The translations under genes and the position numbers were made by a program. The notes under the pieces are model-generated. The model had not been told where the DNA came from and searched no databases. It saw nothing but the letters and a program-made list of their open reading frames with translations. Shown piece after piece: positions 22,070 through 30,168 of a stretch of DNA of 36,077 nt (its first letter is position 1; each line of letters begins with the position of its first letter). Origin of the DNA: Thermoplasmata archaeon (GTDB lineage: Archaea > Thermoplasmatota > Thermoplasmata > Lutacidiplasmatales > UBA184); contig JAKASE010000022.1 of the NCBI GenBank assembly GCA_021819135.1, positions 1 through 36,077 on the forward strand, written 5' to 3'.

Positions 22070-23320
22070 GTGACGCTCAGGCACGGCCCCAACCCTGAGC
22101 AAATGGAACCGAGCGGAGAAGAGTGGGCAGCGGACCTCGAGCGGTTTCTCGAGGCGAACCCCGCGCTCGCGCAGCTGCTCCTCGCCGAAGTGAACGGCGA
22201 GGCCGCGCCGTTCTGGACCCTGGACGAGAATGGCGGGGTCAACGTCGAGCTCGCCGACGACATAGATCCCGAGCTCGCCGTCCCAGCGACGACGTCCACG
22301 GTCTTCGAGTCCTCACTTTCCAGCCCGGCGAGCCTCGCCGAGCTCAACGAGTTTGAGGTCGCGGGACCGCCCCCGCCCGTCGGTTCGGTCGACGTAGACC
22401 AACCGATTCAACCTCTTCCGAAGGAACCACCGATGCCGGCGTGGCAGAGGTGGTGGGACGAGAAGTGGAAACGATGGACCGAGGAGACCCGAGGACTTTC
22501 GCCGGTGACGCGAGGCAACCGCCTCGTTGTCGGGCGACGGCTACCGACGATCTTCGAACGGGTTGGGTCCAACTTCCGAGGGCGTGTGAGCCGCGCGATG
22601 GTCGAGGCCGTGAAGGCCGAGGGCCGGTACACCTCCGGCACCCTGGCCGAAACGATCGGGATCCTCCGTGGCTTCCTCCGATGGACGAAGGATCCACTCG
22701 CCGAGGACGCGGAGCTCTGGCAGGTTCCGAACGTGGTCGCCGTCAACCGGCGGTGGCTTCGACGCGAGCAGCTCGCGGACATGCTCGAGGAGGCACTCAA
22801 CTCCCCGAAGGAGCGCGAGAAGTATCCGGTCTACCTGGCCGGTGCGAACGGGCTTCGAATCGGGGAGATCGTGCGCCTGACCGTCGGGCACGCCCGGATG
22901 GATCTCGCGGAGCCGACGCTGACCGTGCTCGGGAAGGGGCGGCGCGGTGGGAAGTGGCGAACGATCGGGATGAGCCCGCTCGTTTGGGAGGTGCTTCTCC
23001 CGGCGATCCAAGGCCGACGGCCTTCGGATCGGGTCTACCCCTTCGCGTACCGGACGGCGGACATGGACATCCGGAACGTCGGGCGGCGCGTGGGGATCCC
23101 GTCGGTGTCGGCGCACGACCTCCGGCGCTCGTTCGGCCGCCTCTACTTCGAGGACACAAAGGACCTCGTCGGACTCCAACACCTCTACGGACACGAGTCG
23201 GTCGAGATGACGTCGTACTACGTCGGGCTCGACCTTACGCAGATGGCGACGGGACTCCGCGCGCACGCGGAGTCCATGCGGGCCGCGATCAAGGCCCGGA
23301 GGGCGTTGGATGCGAATTAG
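22070..23320 (+). CDS. Tyrosine recombinase (integrase) of the element
   Basis: A 416-residue tyrosine recombinase. The catalytic residues are all visible: Arg263 (NGLRIGEIVRL), the beta-hairpin Lys (GKGRRGGKWRT, ~295), His349 and Arg352 (HDLRRSF), His375 (YGHESVEMTSYY) and the nucleophile Tyr384. A core-binding domain (SPVTRGNRLVVGRRLPTIFERVG ... LRGFLRWTKDP) precedes it. The N-terminal ~120 residues are an unusual acidic, Pro-rich extension. An internal ATG at 22433 after AAGGA would yield a 295-residue protein of normal integrase size, so two forms are possible. Its stop is 20 bases from the right repeat, and it should cut within the 16-bp core. Confidence 0.93.
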   Translation: MTLRHGPNPEQMEPSGEEWAADLERFLEANPALAQLLLAEVNGEAAPFWTLDENGGVNVELADDIDPELAVPATTSTVFESSLSSPASLAELNEFEVAGPPPPVGSVDVDQPIQPLPKEPPMPAWQRWWDEKWKRWTEETRGLSPVTRGNRLVVGRRLPTIFERVGSNFRGRVSRAMVEAVKAEGRYTSGTLAETIGILRGFLRWTKDPLAEDAELWQVPNVVAVNRRWLRREQLADMLEEALNSPKEREKYPVYLAGANGLRIGEIVRLTVGHARMDLAEPTLTVLGKGRRGGKWRTIGMSPLVWEVLLPAIQGRRPSDRVYPFAYRTADMDIRNVGRRVGIPSVSAHDLRRSFGRLYFEDTKDLVGLQHLYGHESVEMTSYYVGLDLTQMATGLRAHAESMRAAIKARRALDAN

Positions 23321-23336
23321 CGGCCGGTCTTCGAGG

Positions 23337-24689
23337 TCAAGCGAGCTCGGCGAACAGCTGGTGGGGGTCCTCGAGGTACCCTTTCACCGCGGCGAGGAAC
23401 TGAGCCCCTTCGATCCCGTCGAGCACCCGGTGGTCGAGCGAAATCGAGAGGTTCATGAGGTCGGCCGGGCCGACGGACCCGTCCGCCCGGTAGACCGGGC
23501 GGCGTTGGATCTTGTGGACCCCGAGGATCGCGACCTCGGGGTAGTTGAGGATCGGGGTCGCCAGGATCCCGCCGAGCGCCCCGAGGCTTGTGATCGTGAA
23601 GGTGCTGCCGGTGAGCTCGTGCCGGGTCAGCTTTCCCGCCTTCCCGCGCTCGGCGAGGTCCTGGATCTCACGCGCGAGCCGCGAAACGCTCTTCTGGTCG
23701 GCATTCCGGACCACGGGGACGATGAGCCCTTCGGGAGCCGCCGCCGCGATGCCGATGTGGAAGGCTGACCGGACGACCAGCTCCTGGTTCGCGTCGTCCA
23801 TCGTCGCGTTGAGCCGGGGATGCTCCTTGAGACCGGCGACGACCGCCTTGATGATGAACGGCAGGTAGCTCAGGCGGGTCCCTTGCTTCTCGACGTGCTT
23901 CGCCATCCGGTCGCGGAGCCGGACGAGCTCGCTCGCGTCGATCTCCTCCACGTAGGTGTAGTGGGCGGCCCGGTGGGTCGCCTCGGCCATATGCTCGGCG
24001 ATCACACGTCGGACCCCCCGGATCGCGATCCGCTCCCGGATCTCGGAGGCGGGGATCGCCGGGCCCGGTCCAGGAGCGATGGCGGGCACGGTCGACGGTC
24101 GGGGTGCCGGGATCGGTGGTTCCGCGCCGGCGACCTCGGCCGCCGGAGGATGGAGGACCGCGACCGCGTCGGCGGAGGGCATGCCCGCCACGAGGTCCGA
24201 CTCTACGATCCGTCCGCCCGGACCGCTACCGCGGATACGCGTGAGGTCGATCCCCTTCTCGGCGGCCAGGCGTCGAAGGTAGGGCGAGGCTAGCACCCGC
24301 CCGGGGCTGGCCGGCGGCGGGACTGGGGACGGAGTGGCCGTCGAGTCGGGAGGACTCGGGGCCGGGTGGTGCGCGGGGACGCCCGGGCCTACGGACGTCG
24401 CCGGGACCGGCACCGGGGGGACCGGTGCCGCCGCGGAGGCGCCGCTCCCGGACGCCGTCACAAGGGTGACCAGCAGCCCGCCGACCTTGACCTTCTCCCC
24501 GACCGCGGCGTGGATCTTCGCGACGCGGCCGGACTTCGGCGACGGGATCTCGACGTTCGCCTTGTCGGTGAGCACGCTGACGAGCGTCTGGTCCTCGCGG
24601 ATCGTCTCGCCTTCCTTCACGAACCACTGGACGATCTCCCCTTCCGCCACGCCTTCGCCGATATCCGGCAGCCGGAACTCGAACGCCAT
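23337..24689 (-). CDS. 2-oxoacid dehydrogenase E2 (dihydrolipoamide acyltransferase)
   Basis: A 450-residue E2 core subunit. The lipoyl domain (1-~80) has the lipoyl-Lys at 43 (LTDKANVEIPSPKSG). After a Pro/Ala linker comes the E1/E3-binding domain (ASPYLRRLAAEKGIDLTRIRGSGPGGRI). A second linker leads to the catalytic domain ending with SLDHRVLDGIEGAQFL, whose HRVLDG holds the active-site His and Asp. The start ATG 24689 follows GGAGGG and lies 11 bases after the E1beta stop. The last codons coincide with the attachment site, and the element restores AELA and a stop, so the protein is unchanged by the integration. Confidence 0.93.
   Translation of the reverse strand: MAFEFRLPDIGEGVAEGEIVQWFVKEGETIREDQTLVSVLTDKANVEIPSPKSGRVAKIHAAVGEKVKVGGLLVTLVTASGSGASAAAPVPPVPVPATSVGPGVPAHHPAPSPPDSTATPSPVPPPASPGRVLASPYLRRLAAEKGIDLTRIRGSGPGGRIVESDLVAGMPSADAVAVLHPPAAEVAGAEPPIPAPRPSTVPAIAPGPGPAIPASEIRERIAIRGVRRVIAEHMAEATHRAAHYTYVEEIDASELVRLRDRMAKHVEKQGTRLSYLPFIIKAVVAGLKEHPRLNATMDDANQELVVRSAFHIGIAAAAPEGLIVPVVRNADQKSVSRLAREIQDLAERGKAGKLTRHELTGSTFTITSLGALGGILATPILNYPEVAILGVHKIQRRPVYRADGSVGPADLMNLSISLDHRVLDGIEGAQFLAAVKGYLEDPHQLFAELA
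23341..23356. repeat. Right attachment site (attR core) inside the E2 gene
   Basis: GCGAGCTCGGCGAACA, identical to 16478-16493. It encodes the end of E2 (LFAELA, minus strand); the stop codon TGA (23339-23337) and the last base of the final Ala codon come from the element. Confidence 0.88.
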
Positions 24690-24700
24690 CGTCGACCCTC

Positions 24701-25678
24701 CTACCCCGCCCGGACGGTCGTCCGCGCCGCATGCGCGATCGTCTCTCCGTTCGGAAGGTACGCCTGCTCGAGCGCGTACGGGAACGGGGTATCGTAACCG
24801 GTCACGCGGGCCACCGGGGCCCGGAGCGAGTAGAACGCCTTCTCGGCGAGCACCGCCGAGAGCTCGGCCCCGAAGCCGCACGTCCGCGCCGCCTCGTGCA
24901 CGATCACCGCCCGCCCGGTCTTCTCCACCGAGGCGAGGATCGCCCGTTCGTCGAGCGGGACGAGCGTGCGGAGATCGAGGACCTCGGCCGAGATCCCCTC
25001 GGCGGCCAGCGCCTCGGCCGCCTCCGCCGCGGGCCCGACCATCGCCCCATAGGCGAACAGCGTGACATCGTTCCCCTCCCGGACGAGCCGCGCCTGCCCG
25101 AACGGGACCCGGTGGTCCCCGTCCGGGACCTCTCCGGTCACGGCCCGATAGATCCGCTTCGGCTCGAGGAAGATCACCGGGTCGGGGTCGTGCACCGCCG
25201 TGAGGAGGAGCCCCTTCGCGTCGGCGGGCGTCGAGGGGATCGCGACCTTGAGCCCGGCGGTGTGGGCGAAATAGGCTTCTGTGCTCTGCGAGTGGTAGAG
25301 GCCGCCCTTCACGCCGCCCCCGTAGGGCGCCCGGACCACGACATGGCAGGGGTACTGGCCCCCCGAGCGGTACCGGAACTTCGCGAGCTCGCTCACGATC
25401 TGGTCGAAGGCGGGATAGATGAAGTCGAGGAACTGGATCTCCGCGATCGGCTTGAGCCCGTAGAGCGCCATGCCGATGGCGGCGCCGATGATCCCGGTCT
25501 CGGAGAGCGGCGTGTCGATAACCCGGTCGGCCCCGAACTCCTTGTAGAGGCCCTCAGTGGCCCGGAAGACCCCGCCGTTCACCCCGACGTCCTCGCCGAG
25601 AACCAGGACCTCCGGGTCCTGTCGCATCGCTTCGTGGAGGCCGCGATTGACCGCCTGGACGAGCGTGAGCTCGGTCAC
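24701..25678 (-). CDS. 2-oxoacid dehydrogenase E1 beta subunit
   Basis: A 325-residue E1beta. MTELTLVQAVNRGLHEAMRQDPEVLVLGEDVGVNGGVFRATEGL is the typical start, with the cofactor-activating Glu expected in the DTPLSETGIIGAAIGMAL region (~residue 60). The transketolase C-terminal domain follows (GNDVTLFAYGAMV ... EVLDLRTLVPLDERAILASVEKTGRAVIVHEA). The start GTG 25678 overlaps the E1alpha stop (GTGA). It pairs with the first E1alpha; being the only E1beta in the window, it may also serve the second E1alpha. Confidence 0.94.
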   Translation of the reverse strand: MTELTLVQAVNRGLHEAMRQDPEVLVLGEDVGVNGGVFRATEGLYKEFGADRVIDTPLSETGIIGAAIGMALYGLKPIAEIQFLDFIYPAFDQIVSELAKFRYRSGGQYPCHVVVRAPYGGGVKGGLYHSQSTEAYFAHTAGLKVAIPSTPADAKGLLLTAVHDPDPVIFLEPKRIYRAVTGEVPDGDHRVPFGQARLVREGNDVTLFAYGAMVGPAAEAAEALAAEGISAEVLDLRTLVPLDERAILASVEKTGRAVIVHEAARTCGFGAELSAVLAEKAFYSLRAPVARVTGYDTPFPYALEQAYLPNGETIAHAARTTVRAG

Positions 25679-26760
25679 GGCCGTGGCCCTCCCATCGGTT
25701 CCCGTTCGGCGAACTCCCTCCGCTCCTCCTCGAGGCGGGGGGTCGGGGTGAGGAACACGTCATCGAAGAGGCTCGCCGGGTCGACCGGTGGCGCGGCCTC
25801 CGACGCTTCGAACGCCGTCGCGACCTCGGCGCGGAGCCTCTCGAGGAGCTGCGCGTCCCGCGCGGCGTCCCAATCCCCGGACTCGATCAGTTCGGCCCGG
25901 AGGAGGGCGATCGGGTCCCGCTCCTTGGCGGCGGCGACCTGCTGGTCGGTACGGTACCGGCGCGGATCATCCGACGTCGAGTGCGGGCCAAAACGGTAGA
26001 CGAGGGCCTCGATGAGGGTCGGCCCCCCGCCCGAGACCGCGCGCCGTCGGGCCTCGGACACGGCGGTGTAGACTGCCCGGAGGTTGTTCCCGTCCACCAC
26101 GACCCCGGGGATGCCGTAGGCCGAGCCCTTCTCGGCGAGCGTCGCACTGCGCGTCTGCTGCTCCCGGGGCAGGGAGATCGCCCACTGGTTGTTCTGGCAG
26201 ACGAACACGGTAGGGGTCTGGAAGACTCCCGCAAGGTTGAGACCCGCGTGGAAGTCGTTCGAGCTGGTCGCACCATCCCCGAAGAACGTCACGGTCACGA
26301 TCCCGTCCCGCCGCCGCTGGGCCGCCATCGCCGCGCCGACAGCCTGAGTGATCTGGGTCCCGATCGGGCTCGATGCGCTCACGTAGTGCTGGTCCCGCCA
26401 GGCGAAGTGGTTAGGCATCTGCCGGCCCTTCGAGGTGTCGAAAGCGTTGCCGATCATCTGGTCGAAGACCCGGCCGAGAGGCGTGCCCCGAACCAGGGCG
26501 ACGGCGACTTCCCGATAGGCGGGGAAGATCCAATCCTCCGGTTTGAGGGCGAGCGCCGTCCCGACCTGGGCCGCTTCCTGGCCCGCGAGCGGCGCGTAGA
26601 AACCGATCCGGCCCTGGCGCTGAAGGGAGAGACACCGCTCATCCACCGTCCGGCTGAGGACCATCCAGCGGTACGCGTCCCGGAGACGTTCAGGCGTGAG
26701 GTCGGCGACCTCCGTCGACTCGACGGTCGGCCCCGACGGGTCCGCAATCGCACCCGTCAC
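25675..26760 (-). CDS. 2-oxoacid dehydrogenase E1 alpha subunit, first copy
   Basis: A 361-residue E1alpha, first gene of the operon. The ThDP motif runs from GDGATSSNDFHAG to NNQWAISLP, with RFGPHSTSDDPRRYR in the loop that is phosphorylated in mitochondrial relatives. The sequence type is branched-chain/acetoin-like rather than long PDH E1. The subunits together oxidatively decarboxylate a 2-oxoacid to an acyl-CoA and NADH. GTG 26760 is chosen because the TATA box lies 27 bases upstream, giving a leaderless transcript. Confidence 0.94.
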   Translation of the reverse strand: MTGAIADPSGPTVESTEVADLTPERLRDAYRWMVLSRTVDERCLSLQRQGRIGFYAPLAGQEAAQVGTALALKPEDWIFPAYREVAVALVRGTPLGRVFDQMIGNAFDTSKGRQMPNHFAWRDQHYVSASSPIGTQITQAVGAAMAAQRRRDGIVTVTFFGDGATSSNDFHAGLNLAGVFQTPTVFVCQNNQWAISLPREQQTRSATLAEKGSAYGIPGVVVDGNNLRAVYTAVSEARRRAVSGGGPTLIEALVYRFGPHSTSDDPRRYRTDQQVAAAKERDPIALLRAELIESGDWDAARDAQLLERLRAEVATAFEASEAAPPVDPASLFDDVFLTPTPRLEEERREFAEREPMGGPRP

Positions 26761-26782
26761 GGGGTGAGCGACCTCCGCGGTC

Positions 26783-26790
26783 GATATAAG
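26783..26790 (-). promoter_or_regulatory. TATA box of the 2-oxoacid dehydrogenase operon
   Basis: CTTATATC on the minus strand is centred about 27 bases before GTG 26760. It is the only strong promoter seen for the operon. Confidence 0.75.
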
Positions 26791-26854
26791 AGTACAGGAC
26801 CCGGAGCTCGCCGGGCACGCGGAAGCCGCTCCTGTCCCGAACGCGAACGGAGGC

Positions 26855-27397
26855 TCAGCCGGGCCCCGCGTCCTCGACCGGAAGGATCGGGTCGCCTTCC
26901 CGGACGGTCCCGCCCTGGACGACCCGCGCGTACCAGCCTCGGCGGCCGAGGGTCGTCTTCAGGAACGCGGGTCCCTTCTCCGGTCCCACGTACGGCAATA
27001 GGTAGAGGTTGTCGCACGGCGTGCACGCCTTGGAGACCTCGAGCACCGTTTCGCCCACCCGGAATCGACCGCCCGGGGAGAGCGCAGCGTAGGGGATCCC
27101 CTCGGTCGTCACGTTCTCGCCGAGGTCGCCGGGACGTACGGGCCATCCCTCGCGGTTCAGCTCCTCGAGCGTCTCCCGGGGAAGGAGAAGGATCGCCATC
27201 GCGGGGTCATCGTGCTTCTCCTCGTGCCGATACCGGTTGAAGTCGCCCTCCACGCCGCTCTCGTGGAAGCGGGCTTCCCGGACCGACGCCTTCGGCAGAC
27301 CGTGCTCCCCCGACGTCTCGGGCTTGCGGTGGAGCCGGTAGACCCGACCCCGGACCGTCCGGGCGGGAGAGGCCGTCGAATGCGAGGAGGTTTCCAT
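26855..27397 (-). CDS. MOSC domain protein
   Basis: A 180-residue single-domain MOSC protein. MOSC domains bind molybdenum cofactor or metal-sulfur groups, and stand-alone members detoxify N-hydroxylated compounds or carry sulfur. GENVTTEGIPYAALSPGGRFRVGETVLEVSKACTPCDNL includes the conserved Cys, and HEEKHDDPAMAILLLPRETLEELN is a typical MOSC segment. ATG 27397 (METSSHSTAS) is used; an in-frame ATG at 27469 would add a basic, disordered 24 residues and lies almost on the putative minus-strand promoter. The gene is divergent from the ABC system. Confidence 0.82.
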   Translation of the reverse strand: METSSHSTASPARTVRGRVYRLHRKPETSGEHGLPKASVREARFHESGVEGDFNRYRHEEKHDDPAMAILLLPRETLEELNREGWPVRPGDLGENVTTEGIPYAALSPGGRFRVGETVLEVSKACTPCDNLYLLPYVGPEKGPAFLKTTLGRRGWYARVVQGGTVREGDPILPVEDAGPG

Positions 27398-27520
27398 ACG
27401 TTTTCCCCGGGTACGACGCCGTTTCGGAACGCCGCTCGGCGGACCGTTGCGGTCTCCCTGAGCGTCCATCTCTATCTATTAGTACCTGTCGGGAACTGCG
27501 GCGACTCCCTCGGAGCACCT
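27398..27520. promoter_or_regulatory. Divergent promoter region of MOSC and ABC genes
   Basis: An AT-rich patch at about 27473-27483 (CTATTAGTA on the plus strand, the same site reading CTAATAGATA on the minus strand) is the likely TATA box for one or both genes. GGAG at 27512-27515 is the ribosome site of the ABC gene. Confidence 0.5.
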
Positions 27521-28507
27521 ATGTCCTCATCCGGCCCGGCGATCGAGACCCGCGGGATCACCCGGGCCTTCGACAGCCGCAAGGGATTCCTCTTCCGGGA
27601 GGCGACCCGCACCGAGGCGCTCCGGGGCATCGATCTCTCGGTGGAGCAGGGGTCGATCTTCGGTCTCCTGGGACCGAACGGGGCCGGCAAGACGACCCTC
27701 ACGAAGATCCTCTCGACGCTCCTCCTCCCGACCTCAGGGGCCGCCTACGTGCTGGGACACGACGTCGTCCGGGAGGCGGACTGGCTCCGCCCGAGGATGG
27801 GGCTCGTGCTGGGCGGCGAGCGGGGGCTCTACAACCGGGTGAGCGGCCGGGAGAACCTGCGGTACTTCGCGGACCTCTACGGGATCCCGCTGGGTGAGCG
27901 GGAGAGCCGTATCCGGGAGGTCCTCGGCCGCGTCGACCTGGACGGGGCTTCCGACCGCCGTGTCGAGGAGTATTCCCGGGGGATGAAGCAGAAGCTCCAC
28001 CTCGCGCGCGGGATCCTTCATCGGCCCGAGATCCTCTTCTTGGACGAGCCCACGATCGGGCTCGATCCGAAGAGCGCGCGCGAGACGCGCAAGCTGGTCC
28101 GCTCGCTGGTCGCGGACGGGGTCACGATCTTCCTCACCACCCACTACATGTTCGAGGCCGAGGAGCTCTGCCCCAAGCTCGCCATCCTCTCGAAGGGCCG
28201 GATCGTCGCCCGGGACACCGTCGATCGGTTGCGGCATCTGGTCGGTGGCGACCGAACGATCGAGGCCGAGGCGTACGGCTTCGACGATCGGGAGGTCGAC
28301 TCCCTTCACCGCCTCCCCGGCGTGTCGAAGATCGTCACGGAGGAGTTCGGACCGGTCTCCCGGCTCACGCTCCGGGTCCGGACCGACGAGACGGGCCCGG
28401 AGGCGGTACGGGCGGTCCTCGCGAACCACGCCGAGCTCTCGGTGCGGGAGCGGCGTACCTCGCTCGAGGACGTCTACCTCGACCTGGTCGAGGAGGAGGC
28501 CCGATGA
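27521..28507 (+). CDS. ABC transporter ATPase (ABC-2 export type)
   Basis: A 328-residue ATPase. Walker A is GPNGAGKTT (~50-58), the signature is YSRGMKQK (a common variant of LSGGQ in this class), Walker B is ILFLDEPT, and the switch His is in FLTTHYMFEAEEL. The ~110-residue C-terminal extension after the nucleotide-binding domain, with a ferredoxin-like pattern (RTIEAEAYGFDDREV ... RRTSLEDVYLDLVEEE), is typical of DrrA/NatA-like exporters of drugs, lipids or polysaccharides. It overlaps the first permease gene (28504). Confidence 0.92.
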   Translation: MSSSGPAIETRGITRAFDSRKGFLFREATRTEALRGIDLSVEQGSIFGLLGPNGAGKTTLTKILSTLLLPTSGAAYVLGHDVVREADWLRPRMGLVLGGERGLYNRVSGRENLRYFADLYGIPLGERESRIREVLGRVDLDGASDRRVEEYSRGMKQKLHLARGILHRPEILFLDEPTIGLDPKSARETRKLVRSLVADGVTIFLTTHYMFEAEELCPKLAILSKGRIVARDTVDRLRHLVGGDRTIEAEAYGFDDREVDSLHRLPGVSKIVTEEFGPVSRLTLRVRTDETGPEAVRAVLANHAELSVRERRTSLEDVYLDLVEEEAR

Positions 28508-29313
28508 TGGCGACCGCGCTCGGCCGCGTGTCGCGCAGCCGGTCCACGTACGCCTCCCTGCGGCTCGCCGTCCTGCAGTTCATCGCCGACCCGCAATGGC
28601 TGATCCCGTCGATGATCGCGCCGGTGGTCTTCGCGCTCGTCTCCTTCGAGCTCTTCCGGAGCGCGGGGCCGTACTTCCTGACGTACGCGATCCTCGGCGC
28701 CGGCATGATGAGCATGTGGGGCCAAACGCTCTATGGAAGCGGCTGGGCGACCGGCCAGGACCGGGAGTTCGGGACCCTGGAGCCGACCATCCAGGCGCCG
28801 ACCCCGTACCTCTACGTCGTCCTCGGCCGGGTCCTGTGGAACGTCCTCTCGGGGCTCATCGGCGGCGCGATCGTCTACGTCGTCATCGTCGCGTTCGCGG
28901 GGGGACCCCCGGCGCTCCCGGACCCGGTGGGGTTCGCGCTCCTGTTCGTCTTCGTGATGGTCACCCTCGCGAGCGTCGGAGTGGTCTTCGCCGCGTTCTA
29001 CGTGTACACCCGGTATGCCGGCTTCATCCAGAACATCGGAGAGTTCGCGTTCTACATCGGGACCGGGTGCATGTTCCCGGTCGTCCTCCTGCCGTTCTAC
29101 ACGAACCCGGTGTCGCTGATCTTCCCCCCCACCTGGGCGCTCGACGCGCTCCGGTATCTCTCGATCCCGGGCTACCGGGGGTTCGCGTGGGGGTTCTGGG
29201 GGGACCTCCTGGGGGCGGTCGCGACGACGGCGGTCTACCTCGGCATCGCGGGGGCCGTCTTCACTCGGGTCGAGCATCACGTGCTCGAGGAGGGCAACCT
29301 GTCCGAGTACTGA
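28504..29313 (+). CDS. ABC-2 type transporter permease 1
   Basis: A 269-residue membrane protein with about six helices, including MIAPVVFALVSFELF, YAILGAGMMSMWGQTLYGS, GLIGGAIVYVVIVAFAGG and FALLFVFVMVTLASVGVVFAAF. QDREFGTLEPTIQAPTP is the conserved coupling segment of the ABC-2 family. The start overlaps the ATPase stop. Its end lies in a perfect palindrome (29306-29322). Confidence 0.88.
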   Translation: MMATALGRVSRSRSTYASLRLAVLQFIADPQWLIPSMIAPVVFALVSFELFRSAGPYFLTYAILGAGMMSMWGQTLYGSGWATGQDREFGTLEPTIQAPTPYLYVVLGRVLWNVLSGLIGGAIVYVVIVAFAGGPPALPDPVGFALLFVFVMVTLASVGVVFAAFYVYTRYAGFIQNIGEFAFYIGTGCMFPVVLLPFYTNPVSLIFPPTWALDALRYLSIPGYRGFAWGFWGDLLGAVATTAVYLGIAGAVFTRVEHHVLEEGNLSEY

Positions 29314-29328
29314 CTCAGTACTGCGGAC
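29301..29328. repeat. Palindromic hairpin between the two permease genes
   Basis: AGTACTGA-C-TCAGTACT is a perfect 8-bp inverted repeat (29306-29322), extended by GTCCG (29301-29305) pairing with CGGAC (29324-29328) across a one-base bulge. It spans the stop codon of permease 1. It could modulate relative expression of the two permeases. Confidence 0.6.
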
Positions 29329-29340
29329 AGGATCGCACCG

Positions 29341-30168
29341 ATGGCGACCGCCCTCCCTTCGGCGGTGCCGTACCGCTCGGCGTTCTGGCGGACGTTCTGG
29401 GCGAACGCGCGCATCGCTCCCCGCACGACCCTCGGCTTCATGCGGGTCGATTTCGTGTTCGGCACGACGTTCATCGTCCCGCTCACCCAGATCGTCTTCT
29501 TCGCCTTCGTCGTGCAGCTCGGCGGTGGGGGACCGTCGGAGATCGCCTATACGGCGATCGGGAACGCGGTCGCGACCGTGACGTACTCGTCCGTCTTCTC
29601 GGTCTGCCAGACCACGGACCATGAGAAGTCCCAGGGGACGATGGAGCACCTCCTGGTCTCCCCCGCGAACCGGCTCGCGCTCTACTTCGGCCGCGGACTG
29701 ATCCCGATCCTCCTCTCCCTCGCCACCGTCGCCGTGGGCCTCGTGTACGCGGCCGTCCTGTTCGGGGTCTCGATCCCGCTGTCGGTGATCCCCTCCCTCA
29801 CCGTTTCGGTGGTCCTCACGGCCTTCGCGATGGTCGGGTTCGGGCTGCTCCTCGGAGGGGTCGCGCTCTACCTGCGCACGTCGATCATCCTCGGGAACAT
29901 CTTTCTGTTCGTGGGACTCCTGCTCTCGGGGGTCAACTTCCCGCTCTCGGTGCTCCCGGTGCCCCTCCAGTGGGCGGGAGACGCGCTCCCGCTGACCTGG
30001 GGCGTGGCCGCGATACGGGCGGTCCTCGCGGGGGAGGCGTTCGGGTCGGTCGCGGTCCTCTGGGGCGCCGTCGCGCTCGCGGCCGCCCTCTCCTTCGGCG
30101 CGGCGATCGGGCTGTGGGAGTACTTCGAGCGTCGGGCCCTCGCCACCGGCAGCATCGCCCGGTTCTGA
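29341..30168 (+). CDS. ABC-2 type transporter permease 2
   Basis: A 275-residue membrane protein with about six helices. FVFGTTFIVPLTQIVFFAFVVQLGG, the coupling segment DHEKSQGTMEHLLVSPANR and GNIFLFVGLLLSGVNFPLSVLP are characteristic of the ABC-2 family. It differs clearly from permease 1, so the exporter is probably a heterodimer with two copies of the ATPase. It begins 27 bases after permease 1. The substrate cannot be inferred. Confidence 0.88.
   Translation: MATALPSAVPYRSAFWRTFWANARIAPRTTLGFMRVDFVFGTTFIVPLTQIVFFAFVVQLGGGGPSEIAYTAIGNAVATVTYSSVFSVCQTTDHEKSQGTMEHLLVSPANRLALYFGRGLIPILLSLATVAVGLVYAAVLFGVSIPLSVIPSLTVSVVLTAFAMVGFGLLLGGVALYLRTSIILGNIFLFVGLLLSGVNFPLSVLPVPLQWAGDALPLTWGVAAIRAVLAGEAFGSVAVLWGAVALAAALSFGAAIGLWEYFERRALATGSIARF

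Larger units (their letters stand above)
16478..23340. mobile_element. 6.86-kb integrated element inserted in the 3' end of the E2 gene
   Basis: The element lies between two copies of a 16-bp direct repeat. All of its genes are on the plus strand, against the minus-strand host operon on both sides. It carries a tyrosine recombinase whose stop is 20 bases from the right repeat, the usual position of an integrase, and a serine recombinase in its left half. Other contents are a five-gene overlapping cluster rich in zinc-finger proteins, a decayed DNA-binding gene, small single-span membrane proteins and several unrecognised proteins. No replication initiator, ATPase, portal or capsid gene is recognisable, so it could be a plasmid-like element, a small virus or a satellite. 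Base composition is similar to the host, suggesting a long association with this lineage. Confidence 0.85.
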
